Below, one piece after another: positions 1 to 7,585 of a stretch of DNA of 64,000 nt (its first letter is position 1; the number at the start of each line of letters is the position of its first letter). This DNA is from Curtobacterium sp. MCBD17_032. GTDB taxonomy: Bacteria; Actinomycetota; Actinomycetes; Actinomycetales; Microbacteriaceae. The position numbers were made by a program, and so were the translations under genes. The stretch covers positions 310,001-374,000 of the forward strand of contig NZ_QKTO01000001.1 in NCBI RefSeq assembly GCF_003234855.1. Direction: 5' to 3'. The notes under the pieces are model-generated. The model ran no database searches and was not told the origin of the DNA. It saw nothing but the letters and a program-made list of their open reading frames with translations.

Positions 1-1056
1 AACCTGACGAAGTTCGCCGACGTCGAGGTCCGCTTCGTCGCCGACGTCCTGCTCGACCGTGCCGCCGCCCAGGCGGAGGCATACGGCGTCGCCGCCTCAG
101 GCACCGTCGAGGAGCTCCTCGCCCGCGAGGACATCGCCATCGTGATCAACCTGACGATCCCGGCCGCGCACGCCGAGGTCGACCAGCAGATCATCGACGC
201 CGGCAAGCACGTCTGGAGCGAGAAGCCGATCGCGACCGACCACGACTCGGCCGCCGCGGTCCTGGCCTCCGCGAAGGCGAAGGGCCTCCGCGTCGCGACC
301 GCACCGGACACCGTGCTCGGCGCCGGCATCCAGACCGCGCTCCGGGCCATCGCCCGCGGCGACATCGGCGAGCCGCTCACCGCGACGACGATGTTCCACG
401 TCCCCGGTCCGGAGGCGTGGCACCCGAACCCGGACTTCCTGTTCGCGAAGGGTGCCGGGCCGCTGTTCGACATGGGGCCGTACTACGTGACGACGCTCGT
501 GCACGCCTTCGGCACCGCGTCCCGCGTGCAGGCCGTGTCGTCGAAGTCGCTCGACCGCCGCACCATCGCCTCGGGCGACCGCGCCGGCGAGACCTTCCCC
601 GTCGAGGTCCCCACGCACCACGCCGCGCTCATCGAGTTCGCCGGCGGGCAGTCCGCCCAGTCGACGTTCTCGTTCCAGCACGCCCTGCCGCGGATGGGCT
701 TCGTCGAGATCAACGGCACGCTCGGCACGATCTCGCTCCCGGACCCGAACACCTTCGAGGGCTCCTCGCAGCTCTGGCGCACCGGCCAGGAGGAGCCCGA
801 AACGCTCGAGGCGGTCGGCTCCACCTGGGGTCGTGGCACCGGCGTCGTCGACCTCGCCCGCGCCATCGCCGAGGACCGCCCGGAGCGCGCCTCCGGCGAG
901 GTCGCACTGCACGTCCTCGACGTCCTGCTCGGCATCCGTGACGCGGCAGAGTCCGGCCAGGCCGTCACGATCAGCTCCTCGGTCGACCGACCTGCGCCGC
1001 TGGCGGAGGACTTCGACCCGGCAGCCGCCGTGCTCACGGCGGGCGTGGACGCCTAG
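1..1056 (+). CDS. Gfo/Idh/MocA family oxidoreductase (5' end outside window)
   Basis: Predicted NAD(P)-dependent sugar or polyol dehydrogenase. The frame is open from base 1, so the N-terminal Rossmann GxGxxG part lies before the window and only the last 351 residues are visible. The family signature E-K-P is seen in SEKPIA (bases about 220-235), which is the conserved catalytic-lysine motif after the nucleotide-binding domain, and the long C-terminal alpha/beta substrate domain is intact. The gene ends at a strong bidirectional terminator shared with the convergent TetR gene. The substrate cannot be assigned from sequence. Confidence 0.85.
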   Translation, partial: NLTKFADVEVRFVADVLLDRAAAQAEAYGVAASGTVEELLAREDIAIVINLTIPAAHAEVDQQIIDAGKHVWSEKPIATDHDSAAAVLASAKAKGLRVATAPDTVLGAGIQTALRAIARGDIGEPLTATTMFHVPGPEAWHPNPDFLFAKGAGPLFDMGPYYVTTLVHAFGTASRVQAVSSKSLDRRTIASGDRAGETFPVEVPTHHAALIEFAGGQSAQSTFSFQHALPRMGFVEINGTLGTISLPDPNTFEGSSQLWRTGQEEPETLEAVGSTWGRGTGVVDLARAIAEDRPERASGEVALHVLDVLLGIRDAAESGQAVTISSSVDRPAPLAEDFDPAAAVLTAGVDA

Positions 1057-1068
1057 TCCACCCGCTGT

Positions 1069-1112
1069 ACACGGAACGGCCGGCTCCTCGCGAGGGGTCG
1101 GCCGTTCCGTGT
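1069..1112. terminator. bidirectional intrinsic terminator
   Basis: Long inverted repeat starting ACACGGAACGGCCG and ending CGGCCGTTCCGTGT with a short loop around GCTCCTCGCGAGGGGT. It lies between the convergent oxidoreductase and TetR genes, so it can serve both. Confidence 0.8.
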
Positions 1113-1122
1113 TCCGCCGGGG

Positions 1123-1758
1123 TCAGTGCGGCGCGTCGCTCTCCGCGCCACCCGCGGGCACGATCCGCTCGAGCAGGCGCAGCACCCGCTCCCCGTCCAC
1201 GGCGCCCGGGTCGAGCAGCCACTGCACCTGCAGCCCGTCCGAGGCCGCGATGCTCAGGCTCGCGAGGTCCTCGGGGTCGAGGTCGTCGCGGATCCGGCCG
1301 GCGGCCTGGTCCCGGCGGATGAGCTCCGCGAGGTCGGCGCGTAACCGGGTGAACCGGTCACGCATGAACTCGCGCGTGGTCGGGTGCCCCTCCTGCACGG
1401 CGTCGGCGGAGAGGGTCGTGTAGAGCTGCACGAGTCCGGGGACGGCTCGGTTGCGGGCGGCGCTCTCCCGCATGTCGCCGATCGCGGACTTCATGCGTTC
1501 CGGAGCACCCTGCTCACGGACCTCGTGCTCGCGGTAGACGGCGAGGAGCAGGTCGTCTCGACTCGGGAAGTAGTGGCGGAGCGCCGCGTGCGTGATGCCG
1601 AGGGCGTCCGCCACGGACCGGAGCGAGGACGCGTCGACCCCCTGTTCGGCGACCATCCGGATCATCTCGTCCAGGATCTGTGCGCGCCGCTCGGTGCCCT
1701 TGCGGTACCCGCCGCGGCGCGGCGGGACCGCGTCGTCCTCATCGGCGGCGTGCGTCAT
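1123..1758 (-). CDS. TetR/AcrR family transcriptional regulator
   Basis: 211-residue one-component regulator. The N-terminal helix-turn-helix is about residues 20-68, with the TetR-typical order of an ILDEMIRMVAEQG helix, the SLRSVADALGITHAALRHYF recognition region and a DDLLLAVY exit. The C-terminal two thirds is an all-helical ligand and dimer domain of normal size. It is convergent with the oxidoreductase and shares its terminator. The gene on its 5' side (MarR, stop at 1849) runs in the same direction 90 bp away. The ligand and target are unknown; no clear palindrome was noticed directly at its start. Confidence 0.85.
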   Translation of the reverse strand: MTHAADEDDAVPPRRGGYRKGTERRAQILDEMIRMVAEQGVDASSLRSVADALGITHAALRHYFPSRDDLLLAVYREHEVREQGAPERMKSAIGDMRESAARNRAVPGLVQLYTTLSADAVQEGHPTTREFMRDRFTRLRADLAELIRRDQAAGRIRDDLDPEDLASLSIAASDGLQVQWLLDPGAVDGERVLRLLERIVPAGGAESDAPH

Positions 1759-1848
1759 CCTGCCAACTTACCGCTGGAAGGTTTTCGCGGCCAGTGCCGG
1801 ACGGGAGGCACGGATCACCGCCGGTGCGGGCCTCCTGTCCGGTGCGTC

Positions 1849-2427
1849 TCAGTGCGCGTCGTCCGCCGCCACCGGGTCCGGCAGGGCGCGGACGGCTGAC
1901 TCGTCGGCCGTGTACTCGTCCACCGGGGTCGGCAGGCTCGCGTCGAGCGCGGCCGTGACCAGGCCGAGGCAACGTGTCAGGACCTCGTTGTCCTCGGGCG
2001 AGAGGTGGTCGACGACCTCGACGACGGCCTGGTGGAAGGTCTCGTACGACACGTCGATCTTCCGGGCCGCCTGAACGGTCGGCTCGAGCACCTGCGCCCG
2101 ACGGTCGGTCGGGTGCGGCGAGCGGACGAGGTCGCCCTTCTCCACGAGCCCGTCGACGATCTTCGTCACCGACGCGTTCGACACCCCGAGCATGACGGCG
2201 AGGTCCTTCGGCCCCATGGACCGGCCGTCGCGGTGTGCCTGGAGCATGTACCGGACAGTGAGGAACTCGTTCTTCGTGAGACCGCTCTCGACGCGGGCGC
2301 GCTCGAGCTGGTCCTCCTCCGCATGCTGCAGGCGGAGGAGTGCGTCGACGGCGGTCTTCGCGGACCGGGTGCGCGGCTCACGGGCGTAGAGGTGGACGTG
2401 TTCGCGTCGGACGACGGTCAACGGCAT
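1849..2427 (-). CDS. MarR family transcriptional regulator
   Basis: 192-residue winged-helix repressor. The core runs from about residue 45 (KNEFLTVRYMLQAH) through the recognition helix (SNASVTKIVDGL, about 83-94) and the wing with the family DRR signature in HPTDRRAQ (about 104-111). About 40 extra N-terminal residues and a 20-residue acidic/proline tail extend beyond the usual 140-150 residues. It lies 55 bp downstream of the 60-residue gene at 2483-2665 on the same strand, so the two probably share a transcript, and palindromes at 2718-2737 in front of them would fit autoregulation (inference). Confidence 0.82.
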   Translation of the reverse strand: MPLTVVRREHVHLYAREPRTRSAKTAVDALLRLQHAEEDQLERARVESGLTKNEFLTVRYMLQAHRDGRSMGPKDLAVMLGVSNASVTKIVDGLVEKGDLVRSPHPTDRRAQVLEPTVQAARKIDVSYETFHQAVVEVVDHLSPEDNEVLTRCLGLVTAALDASLPTPVDEYTADESAVRALPDPVAADDAH

Positions 2428-2482
2428 GGGTCGTGGTCTCCCTCACCCACTCGGGCGGTCGTGCTGGTGCTCCGTGCTCGGC

Positions 2483-2665
2483 TCAGGCGGCCGGGGCGAC
2501 GAAGAAGTCGGCGTACGAGACCTCCGAGCGGCGGGACAGCAGCGACGGGTCCTGGATCCGTCGGGCGACGTAGGCCTCGATCACGGCCGGGTCGGTCAGG
2601 CCCACGCGCGGGTGGGAGCCGCCGAAGCGAGTGTCGAGTGACGTGGTGTGGTACGTGCTCTGCAT
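2483..2665 (-). CDS. small protein of unknown function (60 aa)
   Basis: Short ORF starting at ATG 2665 with a good ribosome-binding site (GAGGAAGG, about 7 nt upstream). The protein starts MQSTYHTTSLDTRFGG and carries a conserved-looking helix-rich C-terminus with YVARRIQDPSLLSRR and a YADFFVAP ending. There is no signal peptide and no membrane segment. It stands between the Mn catalase and the MarR gene on the same strand and is probably the first gene of the MarR transcript. I do not recognise the family. A longer reading with an upstream start would run back across the promoter palindromes and looks wrong. Confidence 0.6.
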   Translation of the reverse strand: MQSTYHTTSLDTRFGGSHPRVGLTDPAVIEAYVARRIQDPSLLSRRSEVSYADFFVAPAA

Positions 2666-2717
2666 GATGGCGCCTTCCTCGTCGAGAGACTGCTGTCCGT
2701 CCGGACGAGGAGACTCT

Positions 2718-2737
2718 TTCACATCGTGAACTATGTG
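2718..2737. promoter_or_regulatory. overlapping palindromes, candidate MarR operator
   Basis: TTCAC-ATC-GTGAA (2718-2730) is a perfect inverted repeat. It overlaps a second, imperfect one at 2720-2737 (CACAT...ATGTG outer arms, 7 of 9 pairs). On the minus strand TTGACC (2737-2742) immediately precedes it and could be a -35 box, although no good -10 is seen. Size, symmetry and position in front of the MarR operon fit a MarR-type operator. Confidence 0.5.
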
Positions 2738-2855
2738 GTCAACGAACTGTTCGTGCGTCTGTACATTTCGCGCGCCGAACCACCAGTCAGGCTGGTGGAA
2801 CGACACGAGCCCCTCCTCGAGGCGAGGAAGGGCTCGTGATCGGACCGGTGTCGGA

Positions 2856-3737
2856 CTACTCCTTGTTGAGCTTGTCCTGCACCGTGCCGGCGATCTTCTC
2901 GACCGTGTTCGGCAGCTCGGTCGTGCCGTAGAAGCGCGAGTCCGGGTGCGTGGGCGGAGGCATCGGCGACGACGTGGTGGGGCCGTCGTGGTACGAGTAC
3001 TCGCCCTTGCCGTCGAACGAGGGGCCGCTCGCCCAGGGGCCGTTCTTCGCCTCGGCACCGTCGGAGAAGTTGAGGTACTGGTAGTTGACCTCCTGGTTCT
3101 CCTTGTGCTGCGGGAAGTTGCTCGGCACCGGCATGGTCTCGAGACCGGACTCGCGGAGTTCCGCAGCCGCGGTCGCCCACATGTTCTGGTGCATCGTGTC
3201 GCGGGCGATGAGGAACTTCAGCAGGTCCCGCACGCCGTGGTCGTCGGTCATGTGGTACAGCCGGGCAGCCTGGACGCGACCCTGCATCTCGGCGTTCTCG
3301 TTCGCCGTGAAGTCGGCGAGCAGGTTGCCGCTGGCGGTGATGTAGGAGCCCTGCCACGGGTTGCCCATGCTGTCGACCGGACGCGCACCGGCGCCGGCGA
3401 CGATGGCGTGCTGGATGTCCGTGCCGCCGAGGACCGCGGCGACCGTCGGGTCGTCCTGCACCGCGTCGCCGGTGATGCCGAGCGGGGCCTTCTCGAGCAG
3501 CTGCGCGATCATCGTCGCGAGCATCTCGACGTGGCCCATCTCCTCCGCGCCGATGCCGAACACCATGTCGCGGTACTTGCCCGGGATGTGCATGTTCCAC
3601 GCCTGGAACTGGTACTGCATCGCCACCGAGATCTCGCCGTACTGGCCGCCGAGCACCTCCTGGAGCTTGCGGGCGTACACCGCGTCGGGCTTGTCGGGGG
3701 TGGACTTGAACTGGAGCTCTTGCTTGTGGAAGTACAA
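2856..3737 (-). CDS. manganese (non-haem) catalase
   Basis: Ferritin-like dimanganese catalase that disproportionates hydrogen peroxide in the cytoplasm. I start it at TTG 3737 (preceded by AGGAGA, 6 nt), giving 293 residues that begin like other family members (x-Y-F-H-K-Q-E-L). With this start the metal ligands fall at the positions known from the family: Glu35 (QYGEIS), Glu66 and His69 (AEEMGHVE), Glu150 (ENAEMQ) and His183 (RDTMHQ). The C-terminal lasso region is present. The gene follows the SDR gene by 37 bp on the same strand, so they are probably co-transcribed as a stress unit. An upstream extension to 3980 would overlap the SDR and has no family match. Confidence 0.92.
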   Translation of the reverse strand: MYFHKQELQFKSTPDKPDAVYARKLQEVLGGQYGEISVAMQYQFQAWNMHIPGKYRDMVFGIGAEEMGHVEMLATMIAQLLEKAPLGITGDAVQDDPTVAAVLGGTDIQHAIVAGAGARPVDSMGNPWQGSYITASGNLLADFTANENAEMQGRVQAARLYHMTDDHGVRDLLKFLIARDTMHQNMWATAAAELRESGLETMPVPSNFPQHKENQEVNYQYLNFSDGAEAKNGPWASGPSFDGKGEYSYHDGPTTSSPMPPPTHPDSRFYGTTELPNTVEKIAGTVQDKLNKE

Positions 3738-3774
3738 ATCGTTCTCCTGTTTCTGTGTCGGTTCTGGTGGGCGG

Positions 3775-4611
3775 TCAGAGGATCGGCGTGCCGCCGGTGA
3801 CGGCGATCCGCGCACCGGAGACGTAGCTGCCGTCGTCGCTCGCGAGCAGGACGTACACCGGGGCCAGCTCTGCCGGTTGTCCGGCGCGACCGAGGGGCGT
3901 CTGCTTGCCGAACTGTTCGACCTGCTCGGGCGGCATGGTCGCCGGGATGAGCGGCGTCCAGATCGGTCCCGGAGCGACACTGTTGACGCGGATGCCGCGC
4001 TCCCCGACGAGCTGCGCGAGCGCGGCCGAGAAGTTCGCGATGCCGGCCTTCGTCACGTCGTACGGCAGCAGTGTCGGCACCGGGTTGTCGGAGTTGACCG
4101 AACTCGACCCGATGATCGAGGCACCCGCGGACATGTGCGGGAGCGCGGCCTTGACGAGGTGGAAGTAGGCGCTGAGGTTCGTCGCGAGGGTGTGGTCCCA
4201 CTCCTCGTCCGAGATCTCCTCGAGCGTCTCGTGGGTCATCTGGTACGCGGCGTTGTTGACGAGCACGTCGATGCCGCCGAGTTCGGACACCGCGGTGTCG
4301 ATGACGCTCCGGCAGTACGCCGGGTCGCTCACGTCCCCGGGGAACAGCACGGCCTTCCGGCCCGCTTCCTCGATCCAGTGCTTCGTCTCCTGCGCGTCCT
4401 CTTCCTCCTCCGGGAGGTACGAGATGAGGACGTCCGCGCCTTCCCGGGCGTAGGCGATCGCCACTGCCTTGCCGATGCCGCTGTCCCCGCCCGTGATGAC
4501 GGCACGCTTGCCGGTGAGCTTGCCCGATCCGGTGTAACTCGTCTCGCCGTGGTCCGGCTTCGGCGTCATCGCCTGCTCGGAACCCGGAGGTTGCTGCTGC
4601 TGATCGCTCAT
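3775..4611 (-). CDS. SDR family oxidoreductase (YghA-like)
   Basis: 278-residue classical short-chain dehydrogenase. A Q- and P-rich N-terminal extension (about residues 1-45) is typical of the YghA/general-stress subgroup. The cofactor motif TGGDSGIGKA is at about 49-58 and NNAAYQ at about 132-137. The catalytic Ser is in GSSSVNSD, with Tyr and Lys in PYDVTKAG. The start at ATG 4611 has a GAGGGAG ribosome-binding site; an upstream start at 4683 is possible but has no homologous residues. It precedes the Mn catalase by 37 bp, and relatives are often found with catalases in stress operons. The substrate is unknown. Confidence 0.88.
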   Translation of the reverse strand: MSDQQQQPPGSEQAMTPKPDHGETSYTGSGKLTGKRAVITGGDSGIGKAVAIAYAREGADVLISYLPEEEEDAQETKHWIEEAGRKAVLFPGDVSDPAYCRSVIDTAVSELGGIDVLVNNAAYQMTHETLEEISDEEWDHTLATNLSAYFHLVKAALPHMSAGASIIGSSSVNSDNPVPTLLPYDVTKAGIANFSAALAQLVGERGIRVNSVAPGPIWTPLIPATMPPEQVEQFGKQTPLGRAGQPAELAPVYVLLASDDGSYVSGARIAVTGGTPIL

Positions 4612-4736
4612 GTGGCTCCCTCGTGACGGATGTGTTCGTCGTTCGAGGGCGATGGTCGGCCGGGCTCGCTGTGTGCCCGTCAAGAGTGTTCAGATCGCGC
4701 GGACGGGTCCTATGGCCGGACCGGTCCGGTCCGGGA

Positions 4737-4776
4737 ACGACGAAGGCCCCGATCTCTCGATCGGGGCCTTCGTCGT
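4737..4776. terminator. intrinsic terminator-like hairpin
   Basis: Perfect inverted repeat with 18-bp arms (ACGACGAAGGCCCCGATC and its complement) around a TCTC loop. It lies just past the 3' end of tRNA-Leu (minus strand), which it most likely terminates, and upstream of the SDR gene. Confidence 0.75.
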
Positions 4777-4798
4777 GCTGCTCTCCACCGGAGAGCCC

Positions 4799-4885
4799 TG
4801 GTGCGCGAGGGGGGACTTGAACCCCCACGCCGTTTCCAGCACACGGACCTGAACCGTGCGCGTCTACCAATTCCGCCACTCGCGC
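4799..4885 (-). tRNA. tRNA-Leu (anticodon CAG)
   Basis: On the minus strand the gene starts GCGCGAG and ends CTCGCGC plus ACCA, so the acceptor stem pairs fully and CCA is encoded. The anticodon stem-loop CACGG-TTCAGGT-CCGTG gives CAG (Leu, CUG codons). The long variable arm (class II) and the GGTTCAAGTCC T-arm are present. A leucine tRNA next to fhaA is the conserved actinobacterial arrangement. Confidence 0.95.
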
Positions 4886-4970
4886 CAGCGACGAGAACAC
4901 TACCATGCACAGACGGCCCCCGGAGCCAACCACTACCATGCAGTGGTCAGCGACCGAGAACGTGGAGACC

Positions 4971-5651
4971 ATGGGCCTACTGGACAACTTCGAGCGGGGG
5001 TTGGAGCGCGCCGTCAACGGAGCGTTCGCCAAGACCTTCCGCTCCGGTGTGCAGCCGGTCGAGATCGCTGCGGCCCTCCGACGTGAACTCGACACGAAGG
5101 CGGCCGTCGTCTCCCGCGAGCGCATCCTCGTGCCGAACGAGTTCACGGTTCGCCTCGCACCGCCGGACCACACGCGCATGAACGACGTCGGTCGCCCCCT
5201 GCTCGACGAGCTCACGCAACGCGTGCAGCAGCACGCCGTCGCACAGAACTACTCGTTCTCCGGCCCCGTGACGATCCGCCTCCAGCAGGACGGCACGCTC
5301 TCCACCGGCATCCTCGAGATCGACTCCACCACCGTGCAGCGCGACGTCGCCTGGGTGGCCGTGCTGGACATCGGCTCCCAGCGGCACCGACTGCACCGCG
5401 GACGCACGGTCATCGGGCGCGGCACCGACGCCGACATCACCGTCGCCGACACCGGGACCAGCCGGAAGCACGTCGAGGTGCTGTGGGACGGCAAGCACGC
5501 CCAGGTCAACGACCTCGGCTCCACGAACGGCTCGAAACTGAACGGCGAGCGCTTCGGACAGGCGATCCTCGAGCCGGACTCCACCATCGAGATCGGTCGT
5601 ACCCGTATGGTGTTCCGGGTGATCCCGGAGAACGACGGAGGTGCGCGATGA
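4971..5651 (+). CDS. fhaA: FhaA: DUF3662 and FHA domain protein
   Basis: 226-residue phosphothreonine-reader. The N-terminal DUF3662 domain (about 1-118) is followed by a C-terminal FHA domain (about 135-218) with VIGRGTD (147-153), SRKH (164-167) and GSTNG (183-187), all key phosphopeptide-contact motifs. In mycobacteria FhaA binds phosphorylated MviN/MurJ and regulates peptidoglycan synthesis, which is a notable parallel because murJ is also in this window. I start at ATG 4971 (MGLLDNFERG, the family N-terminus). It opens the fha-pstP-rodA-pbpA-pkn operon and overlaps fhaB by 4 nt. Confidence 0.9.
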   Translation: MGLLDNFERGLERAVNGAFAKTFRSGVQPVEIAAALRRELDTKAAVVSRERILVPNEFTVRLAPPDHTRMNDVGRPLLDELTQRVQQHAVAQNYSFSGPVTIRLQQDGTLSTGILEIDSTTVQRDVAWVAVLDIGSQRHRLHRGRTVIGRGTDADITVADTGTSRKHVEVLWDGKHAQVNDLGSTNGSKLNGERFGQAILEPDSTIEIGRTRMVFRVIPENDGGAR

Positions 5652-6211
5652 CCACAGGCCTGACCCTGCTCGTGCTGCGCTTCGCGTTCCTCGCCGTGCT
5701 GTGGCTGTTCGTCTTCGTGATCGTCTTCGCGCTGCGGAGCGACCTCTTCGGCCAGCGCATGCGGGCGATCCCCACCGACCCGAAGGCCGGCCCCTCCGCG
5801 CCGACCACACCGCCGGTCCCCGCCGGAGCCGGCGCGGCCGCAGCGCGGAACAGCTCCTCCGCGAACGCGTTCACCGAGCTGATCGGCCAGACAGCAGGGA
5901 ACTCCTCCCCCGCCGCGCCGGTCGCCACCCGCCTCGTCATCACGGAGGGCGCCCGCGAGGGCATGGAGATGCCCCTCGGCGGCGGTCCGATCACGATCGG
6001 TCGATCGAGTGAGAGCAACGTCGTGATCCGCGACGACTACACCTCGACCAACCACGCCCGGCTCGACCTGCAGGGCAGTGCTTGGGTGCTCACCGACCTC
6101 GGTTCGACGAACGGCACGTTCGTGGCAGGCCAGAAGGTCACCGCCCCCACCACCGTCGCGGAACGCACCCCGATCACCATCGGGACAACGACGTTCGAGC
6201 TGCGGCGGTAG
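5648..6211 (+). CDS. fhaB: FhaB/FipA-type membrane-anchored FHA protein
   Basis: 187 residues. An N-terminal transmembrane segment (about 5-29) is followed by a low-complexity Ala/Pro/Ser linker (45-92) and a C-terminal FHA domain with ITIGRSSES (115-123), STNHAR (133-138) and GSTNG (152-156). In related actinobacteria FhaB (FipA) links Ser/Thr kinase signalling to divisome assembly. Its ATG overlaps the fhaA stop (ATGA), indicating translational coupling, and pstP starts 6 bp after its stop. Confidence 0.9.
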   Translation: MTTGLTLLVLRFAFLAVLWLFVFVIVFALRSDLFGQRMRAIPTDPKAGPSAPTTPPVPAGAGAAAARNSSSANAFTELIGQTAGNSSPAAPVATRLVITEGAREGMEMPLGGGPITIGRSSESNVVIRDDYTSTNHARLDLQGSAWVLTDLGSTNGTFVAGQKVTAPTTVAERTPITIGTTTFELRR

Positions 6212-6217
6212 TCCCGG

Positions 6218-7585
6218 ATGCCGGCTCGCACGCTGAGCGCCGCTGTGTCCCACGTGGGGCGCATCCGCGCGAACAACCAGGACTCCGGCTACGCCGGGCA
6301 GCACCTGTTCGCGGTGGCCGACGGCATGGGCGGGCATGCCGGCGGTGACGTGGCGTCGGCGATCGCCATCCGACGCATCCGCGAGGTCGACCGGGAGTTC
6401 CCCTCCGCGCACGACGCCGAGTTCGCGCTGCAGTCCGCCCTGATCGCCGCGAACCAGCTCATCACCGAGACCGTGTTCGAGCACCAGGAGCTCACCGGCA
6501 TGGGCACCACGGTGAGCGCGATGATCCGCGTCGGTGACCAGCTCGCGATCGCGCACATCGGCGACTCCCGGATCTACCGGTGGCGCGACGGCGAACTGCA
6601 GCAGATCACGTCGGACCACACCTTCGTGCAGCGGCTCGTCGACAGCGGCCGGATCACTCCTGAGGAAGCCGCCGTGCACCCCCGGCGCTCCGTGTTGATG
6701 CGCGTCCTCGGCGACGTCGACGCGGCTCCCGAGGTCGACACCGCCGTCATGGACATCCGCCCGGGCGACCGCTGGCTGCTCTGCTCGGACGGCCTGTCCT
6801 CGTACCTCGCCGAGGAGCGCATCCGGCACGCACTCGCGTCGACGATGGACGCGAACCAGGTCACCCAGCGCCTGGTGAAGGAGACGCTCGACCACGGCGC
6901 CCCCGACAACGTCACCGTCGTCGTGCTCGACGTCACCGACTCCGAGCCCGGCGAGGACGACGACGCCGCCACCACGGTCGGGTCCGCCGCGGCTCCGCTG
7001 ACCTTCGAGGCACCCACCGGCCGGAAGCCGATCCGCCTCCCGACGATCCTGTTGCACCCGCTCAAGGTCTCCGCCGCCCCGGAGGACTCGCACTTCGAGC
7101 CCGAGTCGGACCAGTACTTCGCCGAGCTCATCGCCGAGGACCGTCGTCGTCGCATCCGCCGTCGCATCTCGTGGTCGGTCGCACTCGTCGTCGCGGTCCT
7201 GGTCCTCGTCGGAGCGGTGTTCATCGGCTACCGGATCGTGCAGGACCACTACTACGTCGGCACCGACGACGGTTCGGTCGCGATCTACAAGGGCGTCCAG
7301 CAGACCATCGGGCCGGTGTCCCTGTCCGAGGTCTACGAGGACACCGACATCGCGATCGCCGAGCTGCCGGACTTCACGCGTGACAACGTCCGCTCCACGA
7401 TCAACGCGACGTCCCTCGACGACGCCCGCGAGATCGTCGAACGGCTCCGCACCGCGGCCGAGACCGGGCAGGACCAGAGCGGCACCGGAGGCTCGGGTGA
7501 CGGTCCGTCGTCCTCGCCCACGGCCGGCCCGTCGTCGACGCGGAGCCCGTCGCCGTCCCCCTCCCCGTCCAGGAGCGCACGATGA
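6218..7585 (+). CDS. pstP: PP2C-family Ser/Thr protein phosphatase
   Basis: 455-residue membrane phosphatase opposing PknA/PknB. The catalytic PP2C domain is residues 1-240 with metal and phosphate motifs DGMGGH (35-40), GDSR (115-118), SDG (190-192) and DN (230-231). A juxtamembrane basic stretch (RRRRIRRR, about 309-316) precedes a transmembrane helix at about 318-339, then an extracellular domain and a Ser/Thr/Pro-rich tail. Length and layout match actinobacterial PstP. It sits between fhaB and rodA, and its stop overlaps the rodA ATG. Confidence 0.93.
   Translation: MPARTLSAAVSHVGRIRANNQDSGYAGQHLFAVADGMGGHAGGDVASAIAIRRIREVDREFPSAHDAEFALQSALIAANQLITETVFEHQELTGMGTTVSAMIRVGDQLAIAHIGDSRIYRWRDGELQQITSDHTFVQRLVDSGRITPEEAAVHPRRSVLMRVLGDVDAAPEVDTAVMDIRPGDRWLLCSDGLSSYLAEERIRHALASTMDANQVTQRLVKETLDHGAPDNVTVVVLDVTDSEPGEDDDAATTVGSAAAPLTFEAPTGRKPIRLPTILLHPLKVSAAPEDSHFEPESDQYFAELIAEDRRRRIRRRISWSVALVVAVLVLVGAVFIGYRIVQDHYYVGTDDGSVAIYKGVQQTIGPVSLSEVYEDTDIAIAELPDFTRDNVRSTINATSLDDAREIVERLRTAAETGQDQSGTGGSGDGPSSSPTAGPSSTRSPSPSPSPSRSAR

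Noticed and set aside
6246..6259. CCCACGTGGGG palindrome as a parS site
   Set aside because: Only the CACGTG core matches; the flanks do not fit the consensus and it lies inside the pstP coding region.
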